Assembly (NCBI RefSeq): GCF_003347205.1
Contig: NZ_QQBJ01000009.1
Span: 1-64,000, forward strand
Source of the DNA: Mycolicibacterium moriokaense
GTDB lineage: Bacteria > Actinomycetota > Actinomycetes > Mycobacteriales > Mycobacteriaceae
Length of the DNA: 64,000 nt
Direction of reading: 5' to 3'
Positions within the stretch are counted from its first letter, which is position 1, and the number at the start of each line of letters is the position of its first letter. A program made the position numbers and the translations under genes. Of the stretch, positions 9,811 to 18,692 are shown one piece after another. Under the pieces are notes generated by a model, which was not told the origin of the DNA, searched no databases, and was given only the letters and a program-made list of their open reading frames with translations.

Positions 9811-10674
9811 ATGACGCGCTACGCGCTCAACCCGGCGACACCGGTGTTGTCCCGCCCCGACGGGGTGGTTCAAGTGGGCTGGAATCCTCGCAGCGCGGTG
9901 CTGGTGCGTCCGCCGTCGGGCATGACCACCACCGCGCTCGGCGAGTTACTGCACGTCCTGCAGACCGGCGCCACGATCGCGGAGGTCCAGGGCGTCGCCG
10001 ACGGCGTCGACCCGGCCACCGTCGCCGGTCTGCTGGCCGCGTTGGTCGACGCCGGGGTGCTGACGGCGACGCCGGGCCGGTCGGTCCGGTCGGCGTCCAT
10101 CCGCATCCACGGCCGCGGGCCGCTATCGGACCTGTTGGCCAGCGCGTTGCGCTGCTCGGGCGCCAGGATCAAGCAGAGCCGCCAGCCGCACGCCAGCCCG
10201 CCCGCCGAGACCACCGACCTGGTCGTGCTCGCCGACTCGCTGGTGGCCGACCCGCGGGTGCTGCGCGACCTGCACGCCGCCGGGACGCCGCACCTGCCGG
10301 TACACGTTCGCGACGGCGCCGGCCTGGTCGGCCCGCTGGTGGTGCCGGGGGTGACCAGTTGCCTGCGCTGTGCGGATCTGCACCGCAGCGACCGCGATGC
10401 GCACTGGCCGGCGGTCGCCGCTCAGTTGCGCGACACCGTCGGCACTGCAGACCGGGCGACGGTCCTGGCAACCGCTGCCGTGGCGCTCAACCAGGTGGAC
10501 CGCGTCATCGCCGCGGTGCGCGCCGGTATGGCGGTGTGCGACATCGATCACGCCCCGAACCCGCCGTCGACGGTGAACACCACGCTGGAATTCGACGTCA
10601 ACACCGGTTCGACCGTCGCGCGCCGCTGGACGCGGCATCCACGGTGCACTGAGTGCTCCGGCTGTCATGGATGA
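9811..10674 (+). CDS. TOMM leader-binding / cyclodehydratase-like protein (Rv3196-like)
   Basis: A 287-aa protein resembling the E1-like, leader-peptide-binding component of thiazole/oxazole-modified peptide systems. The N-terminal 90 residues look like a winged-helix peptide-clamp region; a Rossmann-like part follows. Two CxxC pairs, CLRC in the middle and CTEC near the C-terminus, could bind structural zinc. No YcaO partner or precursor peptide is seen nearby, and the gene sits in a core synteny block. It may therefore have a housekeeping role rather than make a peptide product. It overlaps or abuts the following ABC1-kinase gene. Confidence 0.75.
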   Translation: MTRYALNPATPVLSRPDGVVQVGWNPRSAVLVRPPSGMTTTALGELLHVLQTGATIAEVQGVADGVDPATVAGLLAALVDAGVLTATPGRSVRSASIRIHGRGPLSDLLASALRCSGARIKQSRQPHASPPAETTDLVVLADSLVADPRVLRDLHAAGTPHLPVHVRDGAGLVGPLVVPGVTSCLRCADLHRSDRDAHWPAVAAQLRDTVGTADRATVLATAAVALNQVDRVIAAVRAGMAVCDIDHAPNPPSTVNTTLEFDVNTGSTVARRWTRHPRCTECSGCHG

Positions 10675-10681
10675 TGGATGC

Positions 10682-12007
10682 GTGAGCGACATCAAACGCG
10701 GCGGAGCAGCGCGCAACGCCAAGCTTGCGGGCCTGGGGGCCGGCATGGCGGGGCGCGCAGCGCTCGGATTCGGCAAACGCCTCACCGGTAAAAATAAGGA
10801 CGAGGTCAATGCCGAGCTGATGGACAGGGCTGCCCAACAACTGTTCACCGTCCTCGGTGAGCTCAAGGGCGGCGCGATGAAGGTCGGCCAGGCGCTCTCG
10901 GTGATGGAGGCGGCCATCCCCGAGCAGTACGGCAAGCCCTACCGCGAGGCGCTGACCAAGCTACAGCGCGAGGCCCCGCCGTTGCCCGCCGCCAAGGTGC
11001 ACCGCGTGCTGGACGCGCAGCTGGGTACCAAATGGCGCGAACGGTTCTCGTCGTTCGAGGACAAGCCCGTCGCGTCGGCCAGCATCGGCCAGGTGCACCG
11101 GGCGGTGTGGTCCGACGGCCGTGACGTGGCCGTCAAAATTCAGTACCCGGGTGCCGACGAGGCGCTACGCGCGGACCTGAAGACCATGCAACGGATGGTC
11201 AGGGTGCTCAAACAGCTCTCCCCCGGCGCCGACGTGCAGGGTGTCGTCGACGAGCTGATCGAACGCACCGAGATGGAGCTGGACTACCGGCTGGAAGCCG
11301 ACAACCAGCGCGCGTTCGCCAAAGCCTATGAGGGACACCCACATTTCGTCATCCCGCACATCGTCGCCAGCGCACCCAAGGTGGTGATCCAGGAGTGGAT
11401 CGAAGGCATCCCGATGTCGGTGATCATCCGTGAGGGCACCCCGGAGCAGCGAAATCTGATGGGCACCAGGCTTTTCGAGCTGACCCACGACGCGCCCCGC
11501 CGGCTGGAGATGATGCACGGCGATGCACACCCGGGCAACTTCATGCTGCTGCCCGACGACAAGATGGGCGTCATCGACTTCGGCGCCGTCGCGCCGCTGC
11601 CCGGTGGGCTGCCGATCGAGCTGGGTCTGATGTTGCGCTATGCGATGACCAAGGACTACGACCGGCTACTGCCCACGATGGAGCGGGGTGGGTTCATCCA
11701 GAAGGGCGAGCAGGTCTCGACAAAGGAGATCGACGACATGCTGCGGCAGTACGTCGAACCCGTCGAGGTGGATGTCTTTCATTACAGCCGCAAGTGGCTG
11801 CAGAGGATGACGGCGCTGAACATGAGGCCCGAGCGTGCGGCCGGTCAGATCAGGGCCGCCCGGCAGATGGACATCCCGGTGAAGCTGGCGATACCCATGC
11901 GGGTGATCGCGTCGATCGTCGCGATCTCCTGTCAGCTCGACGCTCACGTGCCTGTCAGAAGGATTGCCACAGAGCTGATTCCCGGGTTCGCCGAAGACGC
12001 GGCCTGA
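10682..12007 (+). CDS. ABC1/AarF-family atypical kinase (Rv3197-like)
   Basis: A 441-aa protein-kinase-like member of the ABC1/UbiB family. Visible family motifs include KxGQ (MKVGQALS), an AxxASIGQVH nucleotide-loop segment, VAVKIQYPG with the lysine, the MHGDAHPGN catalytic loop and VIDFGA in place of DFG. Such proteins act in lipid or isoprenoid-quinone homeostasis and have been linked with macrolide resistance in mycobacteria, whose regulator WhiB7 lies just downstream. The GTG at 10682 (VSDIKRGG) matches the orthologue start I recall; an in-frame ATG at 10667 overlaps the previous gene's end. Confidence 0.9.
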   Translation: MSDIKRGGAARNAKLAGLGAGMAGRAALGFGKRLTGKNKDEVNAELMDRAAQQLFTVLGELKGGAMKVGQALSVMEAAIPEQYGKPYREALTKLQREAPPLPAAKVHRVLDAQLGTKWRERFSSFEDKPVASASIGQVHRAVWSDGRDVAVKIQYPGADEALRADLKTMQRMVRVLKQLSPGADVQGVVDELIERTEMELDYRLEADNQRAFAKAYEGHPHFVIPHIVASAPKVVIQEWIEGIPMSVIIREGTPEQRNLMGTRLFELTHDAPRRLEMMHGDAHPGNFMLLPDDKMGVIDFGAVAPLPGGLPIELGLMLRYAMTKDYDRLLPTMERGGFIQKGEQVSTKEIDDMLRQYVEPVEVDVFHYSRKWLQRMTALNMRPERAAGQIRAARQMDIPVKLAIPMRVIASIVAISCQLDAHVPVRRIATELIPGFAEDAA

Positions 12008-12009
12008 GA

Positions 12010-12036
12010 AACCGGCAGCCTAAGCGGCTGCCGGTT
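12010..12036. terminator. Hairpin between convergent ABC1 kinase and whiB7
   Basis: AACCGGCAGCC (12010-12020) and GGCTGCCGGTT (12026-12036) form a perfect 11-bp stem with a 5-nt loop. It starts just after the ABC1-kinase stop codon and includes the last codons and stop of whiB7 on the other strand. No clear U tract follows on either side. It probably works as a shared terminator for both convergent genes. Confidence 0.75.
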
Positions 12037-12301
12037 CCTGTGCGGCATCTTTGCGTGGCCGGCCGCGCGGACGCTTGCGTGCGACGATCGTGCCGCGGTC
12101 GATGATCTCCCCACCCCAGACGCCCCACGGCTCGCATCGGTCCAGCGCCGCTGTCAGGCATTCCTGTCGGATGGGGCAGTCGGCGCACAGCGCCTTGGCG
12201 CGCTCCAGGTCGACGGGGCTTTCCGCGAACCACAAGTCGGGATCTCCGACATGACATGGCACGGCCGGCAACGTCGCATTTCGGCATGTCGCGGATGACA
12301 T
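12020..12301 (-). CDS. whiB7: WhiB7 antibiotic-resistance transcriptional activator
   Basis: A 93-aa WhiB-family iron-sulfur regulator. Four cysteines that hold the cluster are at 16, 39, 42 and 48 (C-x22-C-x2-C-x5-C). The GVWGG turn lies at 60-64, and the AT-hook RGRPRK at 79-84 is specific to WhiB7. In mycobacteria WhiB7 binds the sigma-A region 4 and AT-rich DNA upstream of -35 elements and induces efflux, erm and tap-type resistance genes on ribosome stress. Position between the Rv3197-like gene and uvrD2 matches M. tuberculosis. Regulation is visible: a long leader holds an upstream ORF, an attenuator hairpin and a WhiB7-type promoter. Confidence 0.97.
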   Translation of the reverse strand: MSSATCRNATLPAVPCHVGDPDLWFAESPVDLERAKALCADCPIRQECLTAALDRCEPWGVWGGEIIDRGTIVARKRPRGRPRKDAAQEPAAA

Positions 12302-12378
12302 GTCCGTTCACCTGCTTCCTGGTCGTTGATCTTGTCGTTCGTTCTTCGTGGATCTGCGACCAGGTCTTGGAGGTCTTC

Positions 12379-12423
12379 CAAAAACTTTGGCCACGGATCC
12401 GGTGATTTCTCGGGTCCGTGGCC
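12379..12423 (-). terminator. Intrinsic attenuator in the whiB7 leader
   Basis: On the minus strand GGCCACGGA pairs with TCCGTGGCC (12389-12397 with 12415-12423). After one mismatch, three more GC pairs extend the stem toward a 9-nt loop. The stem is followed by AAAGTTTTT. This is a textbook Rho-independent terminator lying between the upstream ORF and whiB7. In mycobacteria the whiB7 leader is known to use conditional termination, so readthrough under translation stress is the expected mode. Confidence 0.9.
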
Positions 12424-12446
12424 AGTTGGGCTCGTTGTGGGCTCTG

Positions 12447-12617
12447 CTAAGGAGTGCCCCTCACGGACGCGGCAATCGCGGTGCCGGGACGCGGCTTGCG
12501 CGGCGTAATCGCAGCGGCGGCGGCGTGATGCGCCGCGGCCGCGAAGGCTCCGGAGACATGGAGGGTCTGCGCCATGTCGGCCCGACGTACGCCGGTGAAC
12601 GAATTCATAATCTTCAT
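12447..12617 (-). CDS. whiB7 leader peptide (upstream ORF)
   Basis: A 56-codon ORF in the whiB7 leader. It begins MKIMNSFTG and is Ala-rich in the middle (three runs of four or five Ala around residues 24-36), then Pro/Arg-rich. A strong ribosome binding site, GAGAGGAGGG, lies at 12629-12638, about 11 nt upstream of the ATG, so it is very likely translated. It ends 24 nt before the attenuator stem begins. Stalling or slow translation here would be positioned to change folding of the terminator. The peptide itself probably has no separate function. Confidence 0.8.
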   Translation of the reverse strand: MKIMNSFTGVRRADMAQTLHVSGAFAAAAHHAAAAAITPRKPRPGTAIAASVRGTP

Positions 12618-12657
12618 GATTGCAGCAACCCTCCTCTCGTCCGCGTGGATGATCTTG

Positions 12658-12694
12658 AGGCTAAGCGTAGCAGCCGATATCCACAACCGATTTT
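12658..12694 (-). promoter_or_regulatory. whiB7 promoter with WhiB7-type AT-rich site
   Basis: On the minus strand the elements are AAAAT (12690-12694), 3 bp, -35 TTGTGG (12681-12686), a 17-bp spacer and -10 TAGCCT (12658-12663). An AT-rich block three bases upstream of the -35 hexamer is the arrangement known for WhiB7-dependent promoters, so positive autoregulation is expected. The predicted start of transcription near 12651 gives a leader of about 350 nt. The elements overlap no coding sequence and lie just downstream of uvrD2. Confidence 0.8.
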
Positions 12695-12719
12695 CTGACC
12701 AGCGCTTTTGGCATGATCT

Positions 12720-14852
12720 TTACGACGATTGGCGGCCCTTCACCAGCGCCAGCACGTCGGGTCCGAACTGTTCGAGCTTGCGGGCGCCGATGCCGGGGAT
12801 CGCGACCAGCGCGGCGTCGTCGGTGGGCAGCGTCTCGGCGATGGCGATCAGCGTGTTGTCGGTGAACACCACGTAGGCAGGCACGCTCATGTCCTTGGAG
12901 GTGCGCAGCCGCCAATCCTTCAGGTCGGCGAGCAGTTGCTCGTCGATGTCGGACGGGCAGTCCTCGCAGCGGCGCAGCATGACCGCCGCCGGGGTGGTCA
13001 GGGCGTTGTTGCAGACGCGGCACCGCGGTGCCGGGCCGCGCGGCTTGCGCGATCTGCTCGGGCCGTCGGACTGCGAGTTGGGGGCGATGCCGTTGAGGAA
13101 CCGTGACGGTCGCCGGCCCTGCCTGCCACCAGGGTTTCGGGCCAGCGCCCAGCTGAGCGCCAAATGCACTCGCGCCCTGGTGATCCCGACGTAGAGCAGC
13201 CGTCGCTCCTCTTCCACGGCCTCGCTGTCGGGGCCGTGCGCCAGCGCGTGCGAGATCGGCAGCGTGCCGTCGGCGAGACCGACCAGGAACACCGCGTCCC
13301 ACTCGAGGCCCTTGGCCGCGTGCAGCGAGGCCAAGGTGACGCCCTGCACGACGGGTGGATGCCGCGCGTCGGCGCGCTGGCGAAGCTCGGCCAGCAACGA
13401 CCGCAGATCCAGCGAAGGCCGTTGCGCCACTTCGTCGTCGACCAATTCGGCGAGCGCGGTCAGCGCCTCCCACCGCTCCCGCGCCCGAGTGCCCGACGGC
13501 GCTTCGGCGGTCATGCCCAGCGGCTCGAGCAGTTGGCGCACCGCGGCCGGCAGGTCGTCGCCGGACGCCTCGGCGCCCCGTTCGGCGGCGCGCTGCATGG
13601 CCAGCAGCGCCTGGCGGATCTCCTGACGGCTGAAGAACCCTTCCCCACCGCGCACCTGGAAGGCGATGCCCGCTTCGGTCAACGCCTCCTCGTAGGTCTC
13701 CGACTGCGCGTTGATCCGGTACAGCACCGCGATTTCCGATGGCGCAGTGCCGCTTTCGATCAGGCGCGCAATCTTCTTCGCGACCGCCGCCGCCTCGGCG
13801 ACCTCATCGGGATGCTCGGCGAACGACGGTTTTGGCCCCGGGTCACGCTGACCGACGAGGTGCAGCCTGCTGCCTGCCACCCGGCCGCGGGCGCCGGCGA
13901 TCATCTGGTTTGCCAGCGACACCACCTGCGGCGTCGACCGGTAGTCGCGCTCCAGCCGCACCACCGCGGCATCGGGGAAGCGCCGCGAGAAGCTGAGCAG
14001 ATATTTCGGCGTGGCACCGGTGAACGAGTAGATCGTCTGGTTCGCGTCACCGACCACCGTCAGATCGTCGCGCTCACCGAGCCAGGCATTGAGGACCCGC
14101 TGCTGCAGCGGGGTGACGTCCTGGTACTCGTCGACGACGAAGCAGCGGTAGCGGTCGCGGAATTCCTCCGCCACCGCCGCGTCGTTCTCGATGGCGGCCG
14201 CCGTGTGCAGCAGAAGGTCGTCGAAGTCCAACAGCGCCGTCCCGTCGACGCGCGCCTTGAGCTTCTCGTACCCGGCATAGACGCCGGCGACCTTGGCCGC
14301 GTCCAGCGGAATGTCGCGGCCCGCGCCGCCGACGGCGCCCGGATAGTCCTCCGGGCTGATCAGCGAGGCCTTCGCCCACTCGATCTCGCCAGCGAGGTCG
14401 CGGACGTCGTCGGTGCTGACCTGCAGCCCGGCCCGGCTGGCGGCCTGCGCCACCACAGAGAACTTGCTGTCGAGCAGTTGCCAACCGGTGTCGCCGACCA
14501 CCCGCGGCCAGAAGTACTGCAGCTGCCGACGGGCCGCGGCGTGAAACGTCATCGCCTGCACCGACCCGGTGCCCGAGCCGTCGTCCAGCGCGCGCAGCCG
14601 GCTACGCATTTCACCGGCTGCGCGCTGGGTGAACGTCACTGCCAACACCTGGCTCGCGGCGACGTGGCCTGCCGTCACCAACTGCGCGATCCGCCGGGTG
14701 ATGGTCCTGGTCTTGCCGGTACCCGCGCCGGCGAGCACGCACACCGGACCGCGAGCGGCCAGCACGGCCTCGCGCTGCTCGTCGTCGAGTTCGTCGAGAT
14801 GCGTGTGCGCGGGGCTTTCGCCGCTCCTCGCGTGCGTGGCATCAACCGACAT
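12720..14852 (-). CDS. uvrD2: UvrD2 ATP-dependent DNA helicase
   Basis: A superfamily 1A 3'-5' DNA helicase of about 710 aa. Walker A is GAGTGKT near residue 40, motif II is VVDEYQDV, and motif VI ends LYVGITRAR. Downstream lies a tetracysteine module (CRVC, then CEDC 14 residues later) and a C-terminal HRDC domain (about 630-710), the architecture specific to mycobacterial UvrD2. It unwinds DNA in repair and is essential in M. tuberculosis and M. smegmatis. I chose the start [10 protein letters not shown] at 14852, which aligns with the start I recall for the orthologue; in-frame ATGs lie upstream as far as 14894. Confidence 0.95.
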   Translation of the reverse strand: MSVDATHARSGESPAHTHLDELDDEQREAVLAARGPVCVLAGAGTGKTRTITRRIAQLVTAGHVAASQVLAVTFTQRAAGEMRSRLRALDDGSGTGSVQAMTFHAAARRQLQYFWPRVVGDTGWQLLDSKFSVVAQAASRAGLQVSTDDVRDLAGEIEWAKASLISPEDYPGAVGGAGRDIPLDAAKVAGVYAGYEKLKARVDGTALLDFDDLLLHTAAAIENDAAVAEEFRDRYRCFVVDEYQDVTPLQQRVLNAWLGERDDLTVVGDANQTIYSFTGATPKYLLSFSRRFPDAAVVRLERDYRSTPQVVSLANQMIAGARGRVAGSRLHLVGQRDPGPKPSFAEHPDEVAEAAAVAKKIARLIESGTAPSEIAVLYRINAQSETYEEALTEAGIAFQVRGGEGFFSRQEIRQALLAMQRAAERGAEASGDDLPAAVRQLLEPLGMTAEAPSGTRARERWEALTALAELVDDEVAQRPSLDLRSLLAELRQRADARHPPVVQGVTLASLHAAKGLEWDAVFLVGLADGTLPISHALAHGPDSEAVEEERRLLYVGITRARVHLALSWALARNPGGRQGRRPSRFLNGIAPNSQSDGPSRSRKPRGPAPRCRVCNNALTTPAAVMLRRCEDCPSDIDEQLLADLKDWRLRTSKDMSVPAYVVFTDNTLIAIAETLPTDDAALVAIPGIGARKLEQFGPDVLALVKGRQSS

Positions 14853-14950
14853 GGCCCCCATCATGGCAGGGCGCCCCGACATCGCCGGTAGCACGAGCCG
14901 CGTGGCCCGAATTGGGCAATATTGTCGCGCTCGGCTACGTTGAACGGCTT

Positions 14951-15193
14951 ATGACAGCCAGTGCGCTCACCATGTACACCACGTCGTGGTGTGGCTTCTG
15001 CTCCAGGCTCAAGACCGCTTTGAAGGCCGAAGGCATCCGCTACACCGAGGTGGACATCGAAAGCGATCCCGCCGCGGCCGAGTTCGTGATGTCGGTCAAC
15101 AGAGGCAACCAGACGGTGCCGACGGTGAAGTTCGCCGACGGCTCGACGTTGACCAACCCGTCCGCGCGCGAGGTCAAGGCGAAACTCGGCTAG
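14951..15193 (+). CDS. mrx1: Mycoredoxin-1, glutaredoxin-like
   Basis: An 80-aa thioredoxin-fold protein with redox motif WCGFC near residue 14 and a cis-Pro in QTVPTV. Mycoredoxin reduces mycothiol mixed disulfides in the cytoplasm. The ATG at 14951 follows a TACGTT element (14936-14941) by nine bases, and no ribosome binding site is seen, so transcription may be leaderless. Its last four bases overlap the end of nudC on the other strand. Order uvrD2-mrx1-nudC matches M. tuberculosis. Confidence 0.95.
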   Translation: MTASALTMYTTSWCGFCSRLKTALKAEGIRYTEVDIESDPAAAEFVMSVNRGNQTVPTVKFADGSTLTNPSAREVKAKLG

Positions 15194-16128
15194 TCGAGGG
15201 CGGCCCAGGACTCGATGATCTCCCTGGCGATCGAGATGGAACCGGGCAAGAGCAAGCGCGATGGGGAGTCGCTACTCCAGTCGCCGTGATCGAGCGCCTC
15301 GCGGATCTCGGCGCGGGTGAACCAGGCCGCTTCGGCGATCTCGCCGTCGTGGAAGGCGAACTCCTGTTCGGGGTCGCCGATGGCATGGAAGCCGACCATC
15401 AGCGAGCGCGGGAACGGCCACGGCTGGCTGCCCAGGTAGGTCACGTCGCGCACCGTCAGCCCGATCTCCTCGGCGATCTCGCGAACGACGCACCCCTCGA
15501 ACGACTCACCGGCCTCGACGAACCCGGCCAGCAGCGAGAACAACCGCTCGGGCCAGACGGTCTGGCGAGCCAGCACGGCGCGGTCGTGGCCGTCGTGCAC
15601 CAGGCAGATCACCGCGGGGTCGATCCGCGGGAACTCCTCGTGACCGTTGACCGGGTTGACGCGCGACCAGCCGGCCTTGATCGGCTTGGTCGGCGATCCG
15701 TCGACGGCGCTGAACCGAGCGCTGTCATGCCAATTCAGCAGCGCGGTCGCCGTGGCCACCAACTGGGCGCTGACATCGTCGAAGATGTGGCCCGCCCGGC
15801 GCAGGTCGAGGACCTCGGTCTCGCTGTCGGAGTGCTCCGGTGCGACCAGGGCGCTGCGCACCGCCCACACGTGCCTGCCGTCGTTCATCCGGCCGAGGAA
15901 CACCGCATGGTCGGTGGGCTTGTCGCCGAGCGCGGTCGCTTTGCCCAGCACGACGCGCCCGTCGGCGATCAGCACCTGATTGCGCGAATCGACGCGCAGC
16001 AGCAGCGCGTCGGCCCACCCGGCCACCGCGGCGTCGATGTCGGTGCGCAGCGTGTCGGCGCGATCGGCGCCGACACGGGACAGCAGCGGCACATTGCGGA
16101 GTTGAAATGTCGTCGGCTGCTGACTCAT
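15190..16128 (-). CDS. nudC: NADH pyrophosphatase NudC
   Basis: A 312-aa Nudix hydrolase that cleaves NAD(H) to NMN(H) and AMP; in mycobacteria it also destroys isoniazid-NAD adducts. The Nudix box is complete: G-x5-E-x7-REIAEEIG, beginning GFVEAGE. It is followed by SQPWPFPRS, the NudC/NADH-pyrophosphatase signature. The N-terminal half is the divergent zinc-ribbon-like dimer domain, here without an obvious four-cysteine set. The start ATG overlaps the stop of the K+ channel gene by four bases, so the two are translated together. Confidence 0.94.
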   Translation of the reverse strand: MSQQPTTFQLRNVPLLSRVGADRADTLRTDIDAAVAGWADALLLRVDSRNQVLIADGRVVLGKATALGDKPTDHAVFLGRMNDGRHVWAVRSALVAPEHSDSETEVLDLRRAGHIFDDVSAQLVATATALLNWHDSARFSAVDGSPTKPIKAGWSRVNPVNGHEEFPRIDPAVICLVHDGHDRAVLARQTVWPERLFSLLAGFVEAGESFEGCVVREIAEEIGLTVRDVTYLGSQPWPFPRSLMVGFHAIGDPEQEFAFHDGEIAEAAWFTRAEIREALDHGDWSSDSPSRLLLPGSISIAREIIESWAALD

Positions 16129-17204
16129 CGCTCGGCGTCACCGCTGCGGATATAGAGCAGCCGGTCGCCCAGTTCGAGGGCGTCGACCTCCGGGTCATCG
16201 ACCCGCATCAGCGCTCCGCCGCGCACGACGCCCAGTGTGATGTCGGGAAGGTGGCGGGCCGAGCCGCCGACTTCCTTGGTCTCGACCTCGCGTTCGGCGA
16301 TCGCGAACCCGCGGTCGGGGGTCAGTAGGTCCTCCATCATCTCCACAACACTCGGAGTCTGTACGGCTATGCCCAGCAGCCGGCCCGCCGTCTCGGCCGT
16401 CACCACCGTCGAGTCCGCCCCCGACTGTTCCAGCAGGTGCTGGTTCTCGGCTTCGCGCACCGCGGCGATGATCTTCGCGTTCGGCGCGAGTTCGCGCGCG
16501 GTGAGGGTGACCAGCACCGCGGCATCGTCGCGGTTGGTGGCGACGATGATCGCCTTCGCGTGCTGGGCACTGGCCAGCCGCAGCACCTCCGAGTCCGTCG
16601 CGCTGCCGCGCACGGTGACCAGCCCGGCGCTCTTGGCGCGCTCCAGGGCCGCCGGGTCCTCGTCGACGACGACGATGTCGGCGGGCGCGACCTCGTCGCC
16701 GACCATCGCGGCGACGGCGCTTCTGCCCTTGGTGCCGTAGCCGACGACGATGGTGTGGTTGCGCACTTTGTTCCTCCATCGCTGGATCTTCAGTGCCTGG
16801 CGCGACTGGGTGGTCAGGGTCTCGACGGTGGTGCCGATCAGCACGATCAGGAACGCCACCCGCAGCGGCGTGATCACCAGGACGTTCACCAGCCGGGCTG
16901 CCGGCGTGAACGGGGTGATGTCGCCGTAGCCCGTGGTCGACAGCGACACCGTCGCGTAATAGAAGCAGTCCAGGAAGGACAGCCGGTTGTCCTGGACGTC
17001 GCGGTACCCGTCGCGGTCCAGATACACGATCATCACCGCGGCGAACAGCGCCAGCGTCGCGTAGATGATGCGACGCACGATGCGCTGGGTCGGGCTGACG
17101 AACGGTTCGGGGATGCGCAGCACTTCGACCAGATCGGCGTCCGGTCGCGCGGTCAGATTCTGGTCGATCGCGGCAAGCCGCCGACGCAACCTACCTTTGG
17201 CCAC
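16125..17204 (-). CDS. Potassium channel with RCK/TrkA-N domain (Rv3200c-like)
   Basis: A 359-aa two-helix potassium channel. TM1 is near residues 45-63 and TM2 near 100-125; between them lies TTGYGD, the K+ selectivity filter. An RCK N-terminal Rossmann domain follows with VVGYGTKG near residue 152, and a TrkA-C-like tail ends the protein. Ligand-gated K+ conduction across the plasma membrane is expected. It heads a two-gene unit with nudC and diverges from the DoxX-like gene with only 48 bp between the starts. Confidence 0.92.
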   Translation of the reverse strand: MAKGRLRRRLAAIDQNLTARPDADLVEVLRIPEPFVSPTQRIVRRIIYATLALFAAVMIVYLDRDGYRDVQDNRLSFLDCFYYATVSLSTTGYGDITPFTPAARLVNVLVITPLRVAFLIVLIGTTVETLTTQSRQALKIQRWRNKVRNHTIVVGYGTKGRSAVAAMVGDEVAPADIVVVDEDPAALERAKSAGLVTVRGSATDSEVLRLASAQHAKAIIVATNRDDAAVLVTLTARELAPNAKIIAAVREAENQHLLEQSGADSTVVTAETAGRLLGIAVQTPSVVEMMEDLLTPDRGFAIAEREVETKEVGGSARHLPDITLGVVRGGALMRVDDPEVDALELGDRLLYIRSGDAER

Positions 17205-17252
17205 GTGACCCCGTCATCGTTTCCGGTCGGGTGCGCACGCCATTATGTAATC

Positions 17253-17648
17253 ATGACCTCTCCCCCGGCCGAACTGCAGCAGATCGCCAACCCCGCTCCC
17301 GCCTACCGCCTCGCGGCGATGCTGTTCGGTGTCGGGACACTTCACTTCCTCACGCCCAAGCCGTTCGACACGATCATCCCGGAGGAGTTGCCGGGTAGCC
17401 CCCGGTTCTACACCTACGCCTCGGGCGTGGCGGAGTTGAGCACCGGCGCACTGCTGCTGTCGCCCCGCACCCGCAAGCTCGGGGCGCTGGCCGCGATCGC
17501 GGTGTTCCTCGGCGTCTACCCGGCCAACATCAACATGGTGCGGCTGTGGTGGAGCAAGCCGTGGCCGATGCGGCTGGCCGCGATCGCGCGACTGCCGCTG
17601 CAGTTTCCGATGATCACGCAGGCGGTCAAGATCTACCGCAGCGCCTGA
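17253..17648 (+). CDS. DoxX-like small membrane protein
   Basis: A 131-aa protein with about four hydrophobic helices (about 23-40, 55-70, 76-95 and 103-120), typical of small DoxX/DUF4267-type membrane proteins. The ATG at 17253 begins MTSPPAEL. The frame stays open upstream, but that part is antisense to the channel gene and has atypical composition. Function unknown; DoxX proteins elsewhere join redox membrane complexes. This gene is not part of the M. tuberculosis order as I recall it. Confidence 0.75.
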   Translation: MTSPPAELQQIANPAPAYRLAAMLFGVGTLHFLTPKPFDTIIPEELPGSPRFYTYASGVAELSTGALLLSPRTRKLGALAAIAVFLGVYPANINMVRLWWSKPWPMRLAAIARLPLQFPMITQAVKIYRSA

Positions 17649-17654
17649 GCCGGA

Positions 17655-18257
17655 TCAGCCGCCCGCGCGGGCGGCGTCGACCAGCGCGCGGATCGCCCAG
17701 CGTCTCACCTCGCCCGCCTCGGCCGCGTCGAGCGCAAGCACGTCCTTGAGCACGACCATCGACTCGGTTCCGATGATCAGCGCCAACGCGTGGGCCAAGC
17801 GGCGCGCGGCGGCGGGCTCGAACTGCTCGCGGCCGGTCTCGAGAGCCGCGTCGATGAGCGCCGTACGACGGTTCTGCCGGGCCGGGATGTCTTTGCCCGC
17901 TTCACCGTTGGCGCCTCGCTGCAACGAGTGGGCCAGCATCACCCGCAGCGCCTGCTCGTTGGCGACGATCATGTCGTCGAGTGCGGCGTCGACCAACTCG
18001 AGTCGTTCGACCGGGTCATCGGAATGCGCGTGGCGAAAGAGGTCGTCCGGGTTGGGTGTCGCTCCGTCCAGCGGCGCCTCGACGAGCAACGCGTCGACGC
18101 TCGGGAAGTAGCGATACGCGGTCGCCCGGGAGACCAGCGCCTCCTCGGCGACTTCTTCCAGCGTCGGCCGACGGCCCTGTTTCAACAGCCGCGAGGCGGC
18201 GTCCAGCAGGTCTTTCCTGGTGCGGCTGCGCTGGTTGGGCCTGCCGGTTTCGGCCAT
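17655..18257 (-). CDS. TetR-family transcriptional regulator
   Basis: A 200-aa TetR repressor. The N-terminal helix-turn-helix (about 14-60) includes LEEVAEEALVSRATAYRYFPS, a typical recognition segment, and the rest is a helical ligand-binding domain. It begins four bases after the SnoaL-like gene stops, so both are read from the same promoter. That promoter contains a short inverted repeat, so autoregulation is likely. Target beyond its own operon unknown. Confidence 0.9.
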   Translation of the reverse strand: MAETGRPNQRSRTRKDLLDAASRLLKQGRRPTLEEVAEEALVSRATAYRYFPSVDALLVEAPLDGATPNPDDLFRHAHSDDPVERLELVDAALDDMIVANEQALRVMLAHSLQRGANGEAGKDIPARQNRRTALIDAALETGREQFEPAAARRLAHALALIIGTESMVVLKDVLALDAAEAGEVRRWAIRALVDAARAGG

Positions 18258-18261
18258 CCCG

Positions 18262-18684
18262 TCAGTCCTGCGGCAGTTGCGCGACGATCGATGCGAAGTC
18301 GATCCACACGTTCTCCCGGTTGATGTCGCCGTTCTCGGCGAACTCGATGACGTGCAGCAGCCGGAACTCGAGCGGCCGGTTTCGGCCCGACAACCCGAAC
18401 GGCGTACCGGGCGCCCTTCCGCGCCAGAGGGATTCGTCGACCAGGAAGCTGTCGCCGTAGAGCCGTCGCTTGGTCTCGACCGTGCCATCGGAGAGGTCGG
18501 CGAAGAGGCCTTCGTAGAAGCCGCGGGCGGCCTCCCGGCCCACTGTCGGCCCGGTCGGGTGGCCGACGATGTCGTGCTCGGCGTCCGGCGCGAGCGTCGC
18601 GAGGACGCCGTCGATGTCGTCGCGGGCTTCGAAATCAAAGTGCTGGTCGATCTTTTCGTCCATCTGGGCAGGGGTGAGCCTCAT
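18262..18684 (-). CDS. SnoaL-like/NTF2-fold protein
   Basis: A 140-aa small alpha-beta barrel of the NTF2/SnoaL group, with the family's N-terminal helix, a DFEARDDID segment and HVIEFAENGDINRENVW near the C-terminus. Members are isomerases, cyclases, hydrolases or ligand binders, so the reaction cannot be named. The start lies eight bases after the -10 element, so its mRNA probably has almost no leader. It pairs with a TetR gene and may act on, or sense, the regulator's ligand. Confidence 0.85.
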   Translation of the reverse strand: MRLTPAQMDEKIDQHFDFEARDDIDGVLATLAPDAEHDIVGHPTGPTVGREAARGFYEGLFADLSDGTVETKRRLYGDSFLVDESLWRGRAPGTPFGLSGRNRPLEFRLLHVIEFAENGDINRENVWIDFASIVAQLPQD

Positions 18685-18692
18685 GGCAGCTG

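Noticed and set aside
12447-12686. Longer 79-aa form of the whiB7 leader ORF
   Set aside because: It would start inside the promoter elements; the strong ribosome binding site fits the 56-codon form.
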